Source: Sinohyriopsis cumingii | Taxonomy: Eukaryota; Mollusca; Bivalvia; Unionida; Unionidae | Assembly (NCBI GenBank): GCA_028554795.2 | Contig: CM068824.1 | Coordinates: 160,263,630-160,327,629 of the forward strand | DNA length: 64,000 bases | Reading direction: 5' to 3' | Shown: piece by piece, positions 28,901 through 43,900 of the stretch | Position numbering within the stretch: the first letter of the stretch is position 1 | How the letters are laid out: each line of letters begins with the position of its first letter | Program-made: the position numbers and the translations under genes | Notes under the pieces: generated by a model | What the model saw: the letters and a program-made list of their open reading frames with translations, nothing else | Database searches by the model: none | What the model was told of the DNA's origin: nothing

Positions 28901-31900
28901 CTAAAACATGTATATTATTTTCCTTGGAAGACAACATTAACTTAATCTGGTCTATCTTTCCCACTATACCTTGTACATTTAAGTGACCTATGTTAAAACC
29001 TTTTGTATTTAGTTTCACACCAGCATGATACTTACGCTCCTCTTCTGACAATTGTATACTCATTATTCCCACTATGAAAACAAAGTCATATGCACAGCGT
29101 TCTTTTGCATACCAGGACCCAGCAACATGGAATGAATTGCCCACTGAACTTAGACACAAAGACACAGTGATCCCATTCAAGAGTGCTCTCAAAACTAACT
29201 TATTTCGACTGCAAGAACAAACTTAAAGACCTAATAATGTTTCCTAGCTTAAATATTCTCAGCATGTTTTTTATGTTTTCTAATTTCATGGTGTTTGTTT
29301 TTGTAATCATATCATTATATGTTTTTTATCTTATATGTGTTGTTTAATGGTGTAAAATGCTTAGAGCTTCTAAAGATTAGGTGCTATACAAAGTCCTCAT
29401 TATTATTATTATTATTATTATCTATTAAATATTGTCTCTGTTGGATTTATTTTAGCAGAAGTTTTAAGGCCACTGACCTAGCAATTTGGAATTGACAAGT
29501 GTTTAGTACTTTAGAAAATGAAACATATTCAAGTACTTGGATGGAGAATCTTTTTCTTTCAAACTATAAATATCAGGCATAAATCCTTTCCTATCCATAG
29601 ATGATATACCAGTGTCAACTTTCAACTTTTACATTATTCCAGAGAGTCTGTTTCTGGATCAAATAATATTTTCTGTGTTGTAAAGAAAACATCATGTTAC
29701 TGGTGTCTGCTTATAAAAATATGTTTGCATTGTATTCCTAAACTGAATGTGCTGCATATTTCCTTGAAGAAGGTATTCCTGCCAATTTCCTTCACTATTC
29801 TTAACATGGAGGATTCCAATTATGACCAATATCATCATTTTAGAAAATCATTTTACCCACTATGCTTGGATGTATAGATCTATATCTATCATTTTCAATA
29901 TATTTTTCCCATTAGCACATATATACCTCTACACAGTGATTCTTGGCATCATATCCAACTTAGATCTAAGAACAAACTGGAAGATTTTTAAAGCTTCTTT
30001 AATAATTGCAACTGAAGGAAATGGAAAGACTATCAGAGGGAATATTAGATTTGTTATCAAAATTTGTTAGCTACAAATATTTCTCGAATCAATGAAAGGC
30101 TTAAAAAAAATTTAAGGCATGTCTTTCAGTTTGGAGTTGAAGTCCAGTTCATACAGGAGATCTGAAATTTAGAACTTTGGGAAGTCAGTCTGGATTGTAT
30201 ACCAGAATAAAATTTTACCGTAATTCCACTAAGTCCAAAACAAATTTTTTATTAACAAATCAGTGAAACACCAGAAATTTCTTAAAATCCTCAAAAACGT
30301 TGACCATGGTAGTAAAGTTTATTTCCGAACTATCAAGAAATACAGTAGCATCTTAGGCCAATAATGTTCATTTGGATTCATTTTCATAAAGTTTATACCC
30401 TTTGATATCAACATTTTTTTTCCTAATAGCACAGAATTGGAATTATATTGCCAGTATGATTTAATATTAAGATAATAGGGGCAACTTTATCTAAGGGAAA
30501 ATGTAATTTTCTGATAAATAATAATAGTTTGATTTACAGTGTTATATATGTTTAATTTGCACTGTTTGCATACCTGTCAACTCTCATGTCGGGAGAAGAA
30601 AAAAATCCCAAATTTTGGGGTCATTCCATGCCTACCTCCCGATTTCATTACACCCAATTTTGCAAAGAACTCCTGATTATTACATTATGTCTGTCGATTT
30701 TCATTTCTCCTATAAAAAATCCTACATGTTCAATGTTATAACCCACGATATTGTTGTGATGAAATAATTATTATCACACTACAAAGAATTTTTTCTTTGT
30801 AACCTGAAGTCAAGAAAAGGACTATATGACCTTGATTTTCCAGAAAATATTTTTTTTGTGCTTAAAGATAACAGCAGAAAAACTTGTATTATTCTTGTAC
30901 CCAGTGTTTCATTTGAGCAGGAATTTTATTTATGCCGATTATTCATTGGAAATACAGAATGCTCATCAAAACATCATTCTTGGAAACAGAGACTTGAATT
31001 TCTTGTGAAATTTCAAACAGGGACATATTCTTGGATTGTATTATTGTAATTCAACAAAAGACTTGGCATATCACCACTACATGGGCCACCACAGGACAGG
31101 CACATCGACACTTCCAGCATTGGATTTAATTTGGATTTCCACTAAAGTTTATTCGGAACTTTAATCATCAGGACTTGTATTTGCATATCTAAAATTAATT
31201 GGGATTTAATTTACAATGTTATAAGAACCTTTATAACATGTTCACTTAGTATTCTAGTGAAATAAATTATTTTTTAAATTTTACATGGCTTGTTCATTTT
31301 CACTCTTCTCTATTACTTACGTTAAGACCATGAATTCGTAATAACAGCTTTTAGCATTAGTGTAAAAAAAGATGGATCTAATTCATAAGATCTAGGTCAA
31401 TAATAAGAAACTCCAAACAAAAAGATACAATTTAGACCATTGAAAACCTTTTCAAAATCAGCCAAGGAAAGAACAATGAGAAAAGTGATCTGCCCTGGGA
31501 CAAAGACTCTGGCTGATTTAAAACATAAATATGCAAGGAAGAAACATCATTTTCATCACTAACCTGGTAGATCTTGAATATTTTTCTGACAATATTGATG
31601 ACTTGGTATTGCTTGACGTTGAAAGTCTGATGTGGGTGATCTTCCCTGACTAAACTCTCTAGTCCTTGAAAAACAAAGTCTGCCAATTCCTCCTTCTGCC
31701 ACAGTTGCCAGTTTAGAAGGAGCTGCTCGATGATAGAAGCATCTCGTATCAAGGCCTCAGACTTTGGGCGAAGGACAAGGCCTCCAGACTGAGGGTCGAT
31801 TTTGAATAACGATTCCGTTGTGCTGGCATCCATCAACACCTAAAACAAAGACATTCACAAATATTTTGATTCATATTCAGTCTGTAGCAGTATTTACAAT

Positions 31901-34900
31901 TTTCTTGCAAAAGAGAACATTTTCACTTTATTGTAAATGATCTAATGAAATTCAATAAACAACAGATTTAATGAACAAATTGTCTACGTCAATATTTACA
32001 ATTAGCAATACAGATTTTCTACAGAATGACCTACCGTCACAGTGAACTGAAGACATTTATACTAAAAAATTCTTTTTTTTTAAAACTTTAAAATTATTGA
32101 GATTTGTAAGGATTTAACATGTGTTACATTTATCTTTTATATTATATACCATTAACAGAATTTATACCTCTTTATGTTTCATACTGGAATTTTAACTTCT
32201 TGTACTTCATGTAAGCATTTATTTGGCAGGGGTTATAGCTTATATGCAAATCATTTTTACAATGTCATACTTTATATTAAGTTGGCACAATATAGCCACT
32301 ATTGTGCTGTGATACTGTAAATTGCTACTACAACTTCTACAAGTGATTCAAAACTCAATTTCCAGTACTCAATGCAATCATTTTAAACTTCTATAGCTAA
32401 AATGGTTGTATGTATTGATTCTTCATTTGGTTTATCATCCAAAATTGAAGAACATTTCTTTAACTTATTCTGGCAAAATACCCCTCCAATATCTGTTCTC
32501 ATATTGACCTTTCATATCCAACAAGCTTGATATTCAACTTTCTTTACATTATGAGATCAACTAATTCTTGTTAAAGACTGAGTACCCTTCAAACGGATAA
32601 TAGCCTCAATATTTGAACTGTTCACCCCAAAATCAACACATTATAAGACTTTATTTTAGGATAGGCTGTGAATTATTGGATTTTCCAGGAGAAATAAATT
32701 TGATAATTTGCTGGAGTGGAATACCAGGAATATTTTTTTCTCTGTGCTGTCATCAGACATTAATAACATTATCACCAAGATGTCTGAACTATTTTTAGAA
32801 GCTTACATGATCTAGTGTAAATATGGCCACCATGCATGGAAATGAACCAAGTTCAATTCCACTTTGTGCAATTTTTCTTCAATTCTTGTTTCTTATGTGC
32901 TGCTTTACATTGAGTTGTGAAGTAGAATTGTTCCTACTGATATTTCCTGTGCCAATATACACATCCAAAGGAAGACACATTTGCATGTGCCACAACTTGA
33001 GAGCAAGAACAGGATTCTACATAGCTGTTGCTCTTGACCAGTCTATGGAAGACAGCAAGCAAATGATGACTATTTCGTTACCAATGGATGGTAACTTATT
33101 TTTGGTTGTGTCAAGAGGACCAACAAACCATCTGATCTAAACTGAAAATAGTTTGGGTCAACAGAAAGGGCATGTAGCTCACTTACTCTGCATGCAGAAA
33201 AATGTCTACCAAGATGTTGAAATGTGTCCGATATCATGGAGCAGTAGCCTTTGATAGTAATTGCAGCCAACTGTTTTTCCTCAAATAGCCAGAGAAAAAT
33301 GTTGGCCAGTTGAGGGATTGAAGCACTCAGAGGGACGATGTTATTGGTATGATACCACTCCCTGAAAACATGCCATTTTCCCTCATAAACCTTGAGAATG
33401 GAAGGCCTTCTTGCTCTCGGGATTCTCTCCACAACTGAAGGTCAAAATTGTTTGCCTCGCCCTTATAAGAGCCAAGCAGGCAGAAGATGGTCCAGGCAGG
33501 GATGGAACACCCCTGACCCTGGTTGCTTGAGAAGATTCGGGATGGCCAGATTCTTCCAGGGTAGATAAATCATTAGATCAATTAGACTGGTAACTCACGA
33601 CTTGTCCCATCTGAGAGGGGCTATCAGAATCATCCATATTTCTGACCCCATAACATCTGGATTATTTTTTTATCTGGACCATGAGAGGGTAAGCAAATGC
33701 CCACAACCCATCCTAAAAGACTGACAGGGCAAGAGTTACTGGTCTTTGTCTATATGAGATAGACAGAAAAAGACATTTTTCATCTTTTAGTAGGGCTGGA
33801 TTCACGAGGTGGCAAGTTAATATTCCTAACATAATGTGATTGGGGTATTTATTAGAAGGAGAAATACATCCATTATTCACTCATTTAAGGCAAAATATCC
33901 TCTATATAAAACAACAGAATTGTCTACAGTATATATACCTTACCACATGACATAAGTATACACAATGTCGGACTCACCTAAACATTTTAATCTGCCCTAA
34001 GATCAGGTGGCTCATTATCAAGGCTGCTCATGGTGGCCTTCCCCTTATAATATTACCTAAAATCTCATGGATATTTGCTCTTTGGGCAGATTGCCAGATG
34101 GGCAGTCTGACATTGGGTACACAGCAATTTATTCTTATAAATGCAATAACCTCTCATACTTTGCCATTTCATTATAACATCTGAATCATTATCTTATTTC
34201 TATATGTCTGACGATATCAGAAAACAAAGTATGATACACTTAAACCATATGAGTGCAAACACATAACACCATTACATAATTTTTCCAGTGCAACATACAA
34301 CCATTTGCTATATTTCAAACAATTTTGTCCATTTAAAGACATTTTTATTGCATGCAACAAATAACATAAAACTAAGAATTTTAAACTGAAATTTTCATTC
34401 CATTTACATTGGTGAATTTGTTTTTACAAAATGTATATTCACATCCTTATTTATGCAAATTACCAACCCGTTTCTTAATCCCTTTTTCTTAATTAGAAAT
34501 TAAAAAACTGCAATTATTGCCTTTTGCAAAATCCCTGTCCTTTTTATTGCATATTTCAAACCAACCAACCAACACACTCCTTGGATTTACCCCCTCATAC
34601 CCAAAAGAGACCAATCAGTCATAATGCAAAATCCACCAACTATATATATGATGCTTTTTCTTAAAATAATTTCATATGTGAAGTATGGTCAGCAAAAAAA
34701 AATTATTAAATCTTTGTACATTTGATTTCTGATCCCATCACAGGGGCCCAACAGGCAGGGGCCAAGGAAGACACTTTTTGCAGATGGGTATCCTGGGCAA
34801 CAAATCAAAAAAGCTTCTTGAAATTCTATCCAGCACTTTACAAGATATAGTAACAAACAGACAGGTGGACAGAATGCAGGTATCACGAACTCCACACAAT

Positions 34901-37900
34901 TGTTTTCAAAAACTGTATGTTTGGGCATGGAACTGGAAAAACCCACTCTCACTACTAGAATTCACAATTTTACCATTATTATTACTTTTTTATTATATAA
35001 ACCTTTTACAAAATGATACAATCTTTAGCTCTTTTTGCTTATCCTGTGGAACTACATAGTGTGACCCCACTATAGCACGCTGTTATAACACAAATTTGGA
35101 AATAACAAGATTGTGGCGTGGTTCCTGAAATTTCATATGCAAATATATTTCTCATGCATGAAAAAATATTTTTCCTTCTCAAAAGTACAAAAATAATGTG
35201 CAAAAAGTTTAACATTTGAGGAAGAGATCACGTGTGAGTTCTAATATAAGATGATTGTGGTGAGACTCTTGAAATTTCATATACATGTATTTTTCTCATA
35301 CGTGAAAACAAAAATTGTTCTTTTCAAAGGTATGAAAAATAATATTAAAAAGTATATTCAGGGATAACATATGGCTTTGCCAAAGTTGCAAATTGCAATT
35401 CTTTTTCCTTACTGGTGACAAAATATATGATCTGGCAATTATTTTTCTTTTCGTGACAACGTTGTTGGTTGTTTAAACTTGCATACACAATCTTGAGTTG
35501 GGAGTGGAGAAATTCAAAGGCACCGTGAAAGGAAGCTGCAAACTTTGATATAAAATGGATTGGAATCTATCTACTGTTACATAAACAAATCCTTTGCTCA
35601 TATTGACCAACCATCTTAACAGTGCATTGATATATCATAATTCACATATGCTGACATCTGACCTGAGTACAATATGCTATGATAGACCTGCTACTGGACT
35701 GGTTACAATTGACCAACCTTTGAAGGCAGGAATAGGAAGATGGGAATAGCTACAATCAACCAAATGAAATCTAATCCATTTTTTGTAAAAATGTACCCAG
35801 AAAAAATAATTTTGCTGAAACTTAAAACTGATTAGCTTTGAAGCACCAATCATTCTGTATATATACTAAGCAAATGAAAATTATTTCAGTCTCAATCAAT
35901 GTTCTACACTTATCTGATGTTGACACCACAATAACAAATTGACATTTGTTTGATCCTCCAACTTTGTCCTTTAGCTGTGACTTCAGTAACACATGCACCT
36001 TTCATCGAAGCAAGCCAACTACAACCTTCAAAAAAGACAAATCACCTTTCATCTATGGAAGTCAGCACCAAATTTAAATAAGAGCAATGGAATCTGACGG
36101 ATTGTCACATTTTCCAAAGTGACTGAAAGATGTATATTGTGCCCTGCAGTTTCCTTTTTGCAGGAAAAATATTTATGCATACAACTGCTACCAATGGCAG
36201 CATAAAATGCAAATTAAATTCCAATCTTTTGAAACCACAGATATCTGGCCGTCAAGTTAATTGAACGTGTTAAACTTTGTTCACATTTTTAATTTCACTC
36301 TGAATAGCCTCATCCCCTGCTTAGCCCCGGCAAGATCATAGCTGTCTATGGCTGTCCACAATCTAGGCCAATTTAAGTACAGGTACACACTGCATGTAAA
36401 TAACTACAGCTACATGCTACAGGTGAAAATATCACAGTGAATTGTTTAGTGACAAAAATGGGATACAGATCCAATGAGAACTACCATTTTATATATATGT
36501 GTTGTGTTTTCTAATGGGATGTGACTGGTATATGAATTTTATAACTTGATTTATACTCGAATTCATGAATTTTCCATCTACATGTACACTACTCAATGCA
36601 TTTTGGATTGTACTAAAAAAAATATAAGTTGTTGATAAACAAGTGTGTTCCAGGCTAGTTTTGTCTTCATTTAATCAAAACATGTATTTTTGCAACTGCT
36701 TTTATCACCCACCCACCCTGCCATATTTTGGTACATGCATCATTTTCTTCAGCTAACTGAATTCATTGGTTATAACACAGTTCAGTAGATAACATGGTTG
36801 GGTTATATGGACCCCAACCATCATCTTATAGTGGAGTCACGCTGTATTTACATTTATTTGGAAGGGTTTATTTTCCAAGAGTTTTTAGCAATTCTACTGT
36901 TTTAAATTGGAGAACTTTACTTCTAACTGGTTTCACATAGCTAGTATTGTGCTGATGTGCTTTTATAACATCATATATAATTCACCAACAAGAATTCAGT
37001 GTCCTTGTTCCAGCACTTGAATTCCAATCCTTACCATGCAATTTCTCATAGTCTCAGCCTCGGCTAACGTTGGTACGTGAGAAAGCCTGCCAGTAGCTTC
37101 TCGTGGGTCGGTGGTTCCTCCCGGGGTTTTCCAGGGTTCTTCCTCCACCAATTATACTGGCCGCCATGTATAGCCTATCTTGTGCTGAAAAATGGCATTA
37201 AACCCTACAACAACAACAGCAATTTCTCATAACCCAATTTTTTGTATGATCAATTCATGCAATTTCTCATAGTCTCAGCCTCGGCTAACGTTGGTACTTG
37301 AGAAAGCCTGCCAGTAGCTTCTCGTGGGTCGGTGGTTCTTCCCGGGGTTTTCCAGGGTTCTTCCTCCACCAATTATACTGGCCGCCATGTATAGCCTATC
37401 TTGTGCTGAAAAATGGCGTTAAACCCTACAACAACAACAGCAATTTCTCATAACCCAATTTTTTGTATGATCAATTCTGTTATTCTCACCTTCAATGTGT
37501 GATGACCAACCACACGTCTGGAGATGGTCAGGACCTTACTGAGGAGGGCATTGCCATTAATTTTAGCATATTCCTGTGCCATGAATGGCGAATGGTGAAC
37601 TACAGAAAATAACACTCGCAAAGCTCTTGCCTGGAGCTTTTCTGCCTCATGTTTCCCTACGCTGCTCTTCTCCATGGCAGAAAGCTCATAGATCTGAAAC
37701 AAATGAAGACCAGAAGTTTGGATGATATCCTATACTTGACTCTGCCGGTTGCGATCAGGTGTTAGAATTAGAGTACGTATTATCTCTGTTAAAGTTACTT
37801 AAAATTCTGGCTGTCCAAAGGAGACAAAACACTTACGAAGTAAAAATTATTGTTATACTATATTTCTTGGTCAAAATTCTTTCTTCACTAACAAATGGTT

Positions 37901-40900
37901 CTTTTATAAGTCGTTCCTTTATAACTTTTTATTTTTTATTTTTCTATGGTTTAACCTCTTGATTTATATCATTTCAATGCATAGTAGTGACATTCACTTA
38001 GCAATCATGAAGTTCCAGGTTTGATTCCTTGTTCTGACAAGTGAAATGTAATGGCAATTGTAAATGATCATCCATTTATGATTGATAGGTGACTCTCTAT
38101 GTACTGTAGGTTTCTTCCAACATAAAAAATACACAACTTCAAACGATGCATTAGGAACACTTAAAATTTAAAATAATTTATTAAAAATTAATTCTGAAAT
38201 ATAATGGAATATGTAACCATTACAATTTGTTAGTAAACTAACCACTACATCGCAAATACATCACTCCCAACTTTCTTTTGGCTTGTGTCTGCAATAAAAG
38301 TGCTTCATATCCTCTGCTTGCCATAACAACTGGCTGTCTCTCTTCAGACCAGTGAAAATAATATTACAAGTCAGTCTGATCAACACCCTGTACAGCTTGT
38401 ACAGGTATGGTAATCCTCTACAGCCACCCTGAATTTCCTACAGACTCCACATTTAATCATACCCAATGATATTTGTAATCTGAGTAGAAAAAATGAATTA
38501 TCTGCATGTCCTATTCACAGTGCAGCCGTGTTTTGTTTGTATCAATATCAAGTTTCAAATAAATTCAAATAAATTCAAATACATTCAAATCCATGCACAA
38601 TTACTCTGCATAACAGGTGTATATATAGAAGCTTGTCTAAAATTGGTGGTTCGCATGTTTAGAAAGGTAAAAGCTATACAATTTTCTGGCATTCCATTCT
38701 TCAAATATGCATGAAAGAGGTGATTTATTTACGTATTTCATTTGCATCCATAAAATAATTAGCTAATACTAAAAGAAAGAAATGTTCACAGAGTATTTCC
38801 CATTTTGATGTTTAAGGCATCACAAGATTAAATAAGTTCCTTATATATTTCCTTCATTTTTTAGATATAATAAAATCCAGTGTTTCAGCTATAAGTTCTG
38901 ATGCACCAATACAATCTCACTTATGTTAGACACATACATGGACACAACATAAAAAATCAGGACACTGATATGGACACAACATAAAAAATCAGGACACTGA
39001 CATGGACACACTATAAAAAATCAGGACACTGATATGGACACACTATAAAAAATAGGACACTGATATGGACACAACATAAAAAATCAGGACACTGACATGG
39101 ACACACTATAAAAATTCAGGACACTGACATGGACACACTATAAAAAATCAGGACACTGACATGGACACAACATAAAAAAATCAGGACACTGATATGGACA
39201 CAACATAAAAAATCAGGACACTGACATGGACACAACATAAAAAATCAGGACACTGATATGGACACAACATAAAAAATCAGGACATTGACATGGACACTCT
39301 ATAAAAAATCAGGACACTGATATGGACACACTATTAAAAATCAGGACACTGACATGGACACACTATAAAAAATCAGGACACTGATATGGACACACTATAA
39401 AAAATCAGGACACTGATATGGACACACTATAAAAAATCAGGACACTGATATGGACACAACATAAAAAATCAGGACACTGATATGGACACAACATAAAAAA
39501 TCAGGACACTGATATGGACACAACATAAAAAATCAGGACACTGATATGGACACAACATAAAAAATCAGGACACTGATATGGACACAACATAAAAAAATCA
39601 GGACACTGATATGGACACAACATAAAAAATCAGGACACTGATATGGACACAACATAAAAAATCAGGACACTGACATGGACACACTATAAAAAATCAGGAC
39701 ACTGATATGGACACAACATAAAAAATCAGGACACTGATATGGACACAACATAAAAAATCTGGACACTGATATGGACACAACATAAAAAATCAGGACACTG
39801 ATATGGACACAACATAAAAAATAAGGACACTGATATGGACACAACATAAAAAATCAGGAAACTGATATGGACACAACATAAAAAAATCAGCTAAGGTAAT
39901 GTTGCATCTTCTAACAATAGCTGCATTTGAATGCAACTGCTGCAAAATTTTTAGTTCAAGTGATCTTTCCAAAACCAGCCAAAACACACCTGGCTGCTTT
40001 TTCATCCAGTGTAAGAGTCAAGATGCTGAACTTAATAAACATTTTCTTTTCTGTTTAGGCTTTAATACCGCATTATGTTGAATAGAAGTAACATTCTTCT
40101 CTGCTTATCAAATCTGTAGGAATCAAAATATTTAAAATAATTATGCTTTGGAGTGTTTGGATTATATGGAACATCAATAAGGATCAATGGGATTAATATA
40201 AATTGCAATATATTATTGATCTTTTCTATTTATCATAATTAACACTAATTTCCATCCAAATACATGTAACTGCAAATAAATATTTGATGTCTTTTCATCC
40301 TATTATCAGAAAACTGATTAAAAAGTTTTTAATAAGTTGGAAGAAAGTACTTCTGCAATGAAATTTTATTAGCATTTGTTATTCAAACAATGCTATTATT
40401 AAAGCACAATTAAGATCCTGTCAAACTATATCAGGGGATTTCCTCTTAGAATCAGGATTTGAATGATGTCCCTTTACAAAGCTCAACTGAATTTTTCAAG
40501 ACCAAAATGTTAAATGAGCTAAATACAGAAAAATGCATATTATTTGAAACTAAAACTATTTTTAGTAACAGAAGAGCAGATGTCATAGGCTTTGGAGGGA
40601 AATCTCTCCAAGCCAAAAATGGGTTTAAAAATTTATTACTGATTTTCTATGGTACCTAAATAAGATGCAATAGCAACTAACTGGCTAATTTAGTGGAGAG
40701 ATACTTGAAAAGAGTGTTCTGATTTAGCACAAATATTAGTTACAACTATTGGATGCCAATGAAGAAAAACTCACTTCCACCTTGGAAAGCAGAAAGATTT
40801 TACACATTTTTATTTAAAAAAAGAAGCCGAAAGTTAACATCTTACTTAGCCTGGAAGTCTGGATTTGTGAGGCAGTGGATGTTTTCCTAATAAACTGTTG

Positions 40901-43900
40901 CACCATCAAACACAAAAAATTTAAGTTTATTCTTAAGGAGGTATCCCTGTAAATGTTACTCTGAAGGTCAGCACCTACCTTTGCTACCAAAAATAGAACA
41001 GCATCCAACCCTCCTGATTCTTCCACAGCCTTTTCCAGACCAAGATTGATGTCTGCATGAAGATATCCTTGAATTGTTGGAATTATTTGCTTGGGTTGTT
41101 GAGTCAACATGGCCATATCTGGTGTAAGACCAAGGTTGGCTGCAAGCTGCCCAGACATGTTCCCCTTGCTAACAGCACCGTAAAGGCTTATCTCCCTTGA
41201 ATACTTAGGGTTGTACATCAACAGTAGAGAATTCTAAAGAGAAAACATATGAATTGAAGCTTTCAAACTAGTCAATGTATATCATGAATCTACACTAGCA
41301 ATGTATTTTCATGAATTTTAATCACATTTAATCTCATCAAGTGACTTGTAAACCTGAACACTATTCTGATGAAAATACCCATGTTCCTGTGCAGGTTCAA
41401 TGATGTAGAACAGGCCTAAAAGTGCCCTCCCTCCCACATGTCATAACAGGTGATTCATGAAGGCAACCTTTTTGCCCCAGGGGCATCATGTGAGAACATT
41501 CCAGATGAGAAGGTGTTAAACTATTTAATGAAGTGTTGTCTATATCAGAAATTGGATTGTTTAAAGGACTAACCCATTTCTGGCTTTATCTTTGCCTTGT
41601 GTGCTTTTTTGGAATACCAAAACTTACTTAGCACTATATAGCCACAATTGTGTTTATGTGCTGTTAAACACTATACATACAAGCATGCATACTATCCCAA
41701 TACATGCATATACTACCCAAGTATAATTCTGATATAAAAAATGAATTTTTTAGATTTTTATGTGGCAATCTGTAATGTCTGATTATAATATTCAAATTCC
41801 TTAATAAAATAGTCCTGTTGATGATAAAGATTTGACACTAGGCAATAATAACACAATTAAACATATGTTGTCACACAATAATTAACAATCCCCGTTTATA
41901 ACTTTTTAAGAACAATCCAAGCACAGTGTATTTGCAACAGCACAATACTGTTCCAACTTATTGTGAGAGAAGTATTTTCTCCATAAAATTAGTAACCTGA
42001 ATTACTGATAATGATTTACAAAGTAAAGTATAAACTCTGAAACCTTGAATCCAGACCTGCCAATCTTAACACAAGGCACTTTTTTCTGTAGCTTCAACCA
42101 CTTTTCAGTAAGGTTTAACAAAATATCATGTACTACTTTTGTAACGTTGGAATGCTTTTAAAACATTCAAATGTTGTATTGGAGACTAATGCGGTGATGA
42201 TATATATTTTGTTCAACTAAAAAGTTTGTCAAGTATACTTTGATATCAAAGACCTCTATATAAACTGCAGTTCCAAATACTATGTAGTTCAATGACTTCT
42301 TGCAATGGTAACTCTCAACTTGTCACAATTCTTTTTCCACATTTTCACAAGATAATAGTCATCATATCTCTGCCATGAGATATACTCAAATAAACACATG
42401 TCCAATAAATGTAACTGTTACCATTCATGTATTTTTCTCCAAGAATCTGAATATTCCTTTATATTCTTTTGTACTGACTATAAACACATTTTTAAGAGAC
42501 ACTTTTCCTTCTATCATGAACATGTAACAAATGCTGGATGCCATTTTTTGAAAATTCTTTATTATAAACAGCTTGATCATTCAGCCATTTTGCCTGAAAA
42601 AATATGCACAGTCTAAAGCATCTGATATCTTCCTGTAAAGTTACCGTATTTACCGCATATATTGGGACACGAAAAAATAAGTATTTTTTTTGTGTCCCAG
42701 AACTTAAAGTGAATTTTTTTTAAACCTACATCATGTGTCCCAAGACTTAGGAAATGAAATAAATTGTGTTCAATTTGCCTCCACCCCCTCTGGCGCAACC
42801 GGCCACACCACATTTGACAATAAAATAGATAAATAAAATACTTATTTGATAATAAAATAAAGAAGCTAACCTTGTACTATTATCATTTATTCACTTTTTG
42901 GTTGACATTAGCATTTTATTATGAGCAAAATATATCCATGAACCCCGCATAAGTAGCACATGCATCCATAGTGTTATCGCTTTTCGTCAGTCAACACAAC
43001 ACATTGGTCACTGACGTGAATATTGAGACAGTAGCCTTCCACAACTGGATTTAATCCAGACCCTTCCTGTGAAGGTTACCATTGAAGGTGGAGAAGATGA
43101 TTGGCCCTTCTTCCTCCTATTGCATATGTGGCAACTTTCTGCCAACTCCCACATCTAATCACTCCAATGACAATAAATTTGACAGCCATCCATGCCTGCA
43201 CACCCTGTGCATGCAAAGCAGGTGTGACAATTGTGTCACATGGGACTGTCCTGTGGACATACTGGCCCACAACTTGCATCTTTAAAAACCCAGAAATTAA
43301 AATGTGTGCAATGCAAACAATCTGAACTAAACAAAGCACAGACAGTACTTACGCTAGCACCAGAACAATGATGGGGAATACAAATTAATGAAGCACTAAT
43401 TGCTAACCAAAGTGCAAACCCATCCCTAAAATTTACAAGAAGGGCACAGATAACATAAAGCAAAGACTGAGGGGACAAATACTCAGTTGATACAAAAAGG
43501 TACCATATGTACTACATATGTGTCACAAGACTTAGGAAATGAAATAAATTGTGTTCAATTTGCACCACCCCCCTCCTCCCCCACAACCGGCCTGTTACAA
43601 TAAAAAAGATAAATAAAATGCTTATTTGATAATAAAATGAAAGAAATTAACCTTGTACTGTTATCATTTATTGACTTTTTGTGTCGAGATTAGCATTTTA
43701 TTAAAGGAAAAAAATATCCACAAACTCTGTAAGTAGCGCATGCATCCATAGTGTTATAGCTTTAGTCAGACAACACAACACATTGGTCATTGACATGAAT
43801 ATTGAGAATTGAATCATATTTGGTTGTCCTTAAAAGTTTGAAAGTCATGAGAATGAAAACTGGATCCTGCAAAATCACATACAAATGAGAGAGAGAGAGA

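Larger units (their letters stand above)
37037..37478. repeat. 221-bp tandem duplication containing a SINE, next to LYST exon 8
   Basis: Two near-identical 221-bp copies (37037-37257 and 37258-37478). Each begins tgcaatttctcatagtctca, carries a SINE body and ends with aacccaattttttgtatgat. They differ at only a few bases, so the duplication is recent. It ends about 10 bp from the donor of LYST exon 37490-37693. Confidence 0.92.

Noticed and set aside
33070..33432. Candidate LYST exon with a good donor after HFSACR
   Set aside because: The sequence is a DIRS tyrosine-recombinase fragment, and LYST exons at 37490 and 31839 join directly with near-human spacing.
43085..43330. Cys/His-rich frames (ICGNFLPT..., PCLHTLCMQ...) suggesting a RING or B-box fragment
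   Set aside because: Cys spacing does not complete a RING, the frame breaks at once, and it lies inside a decayed transposon.
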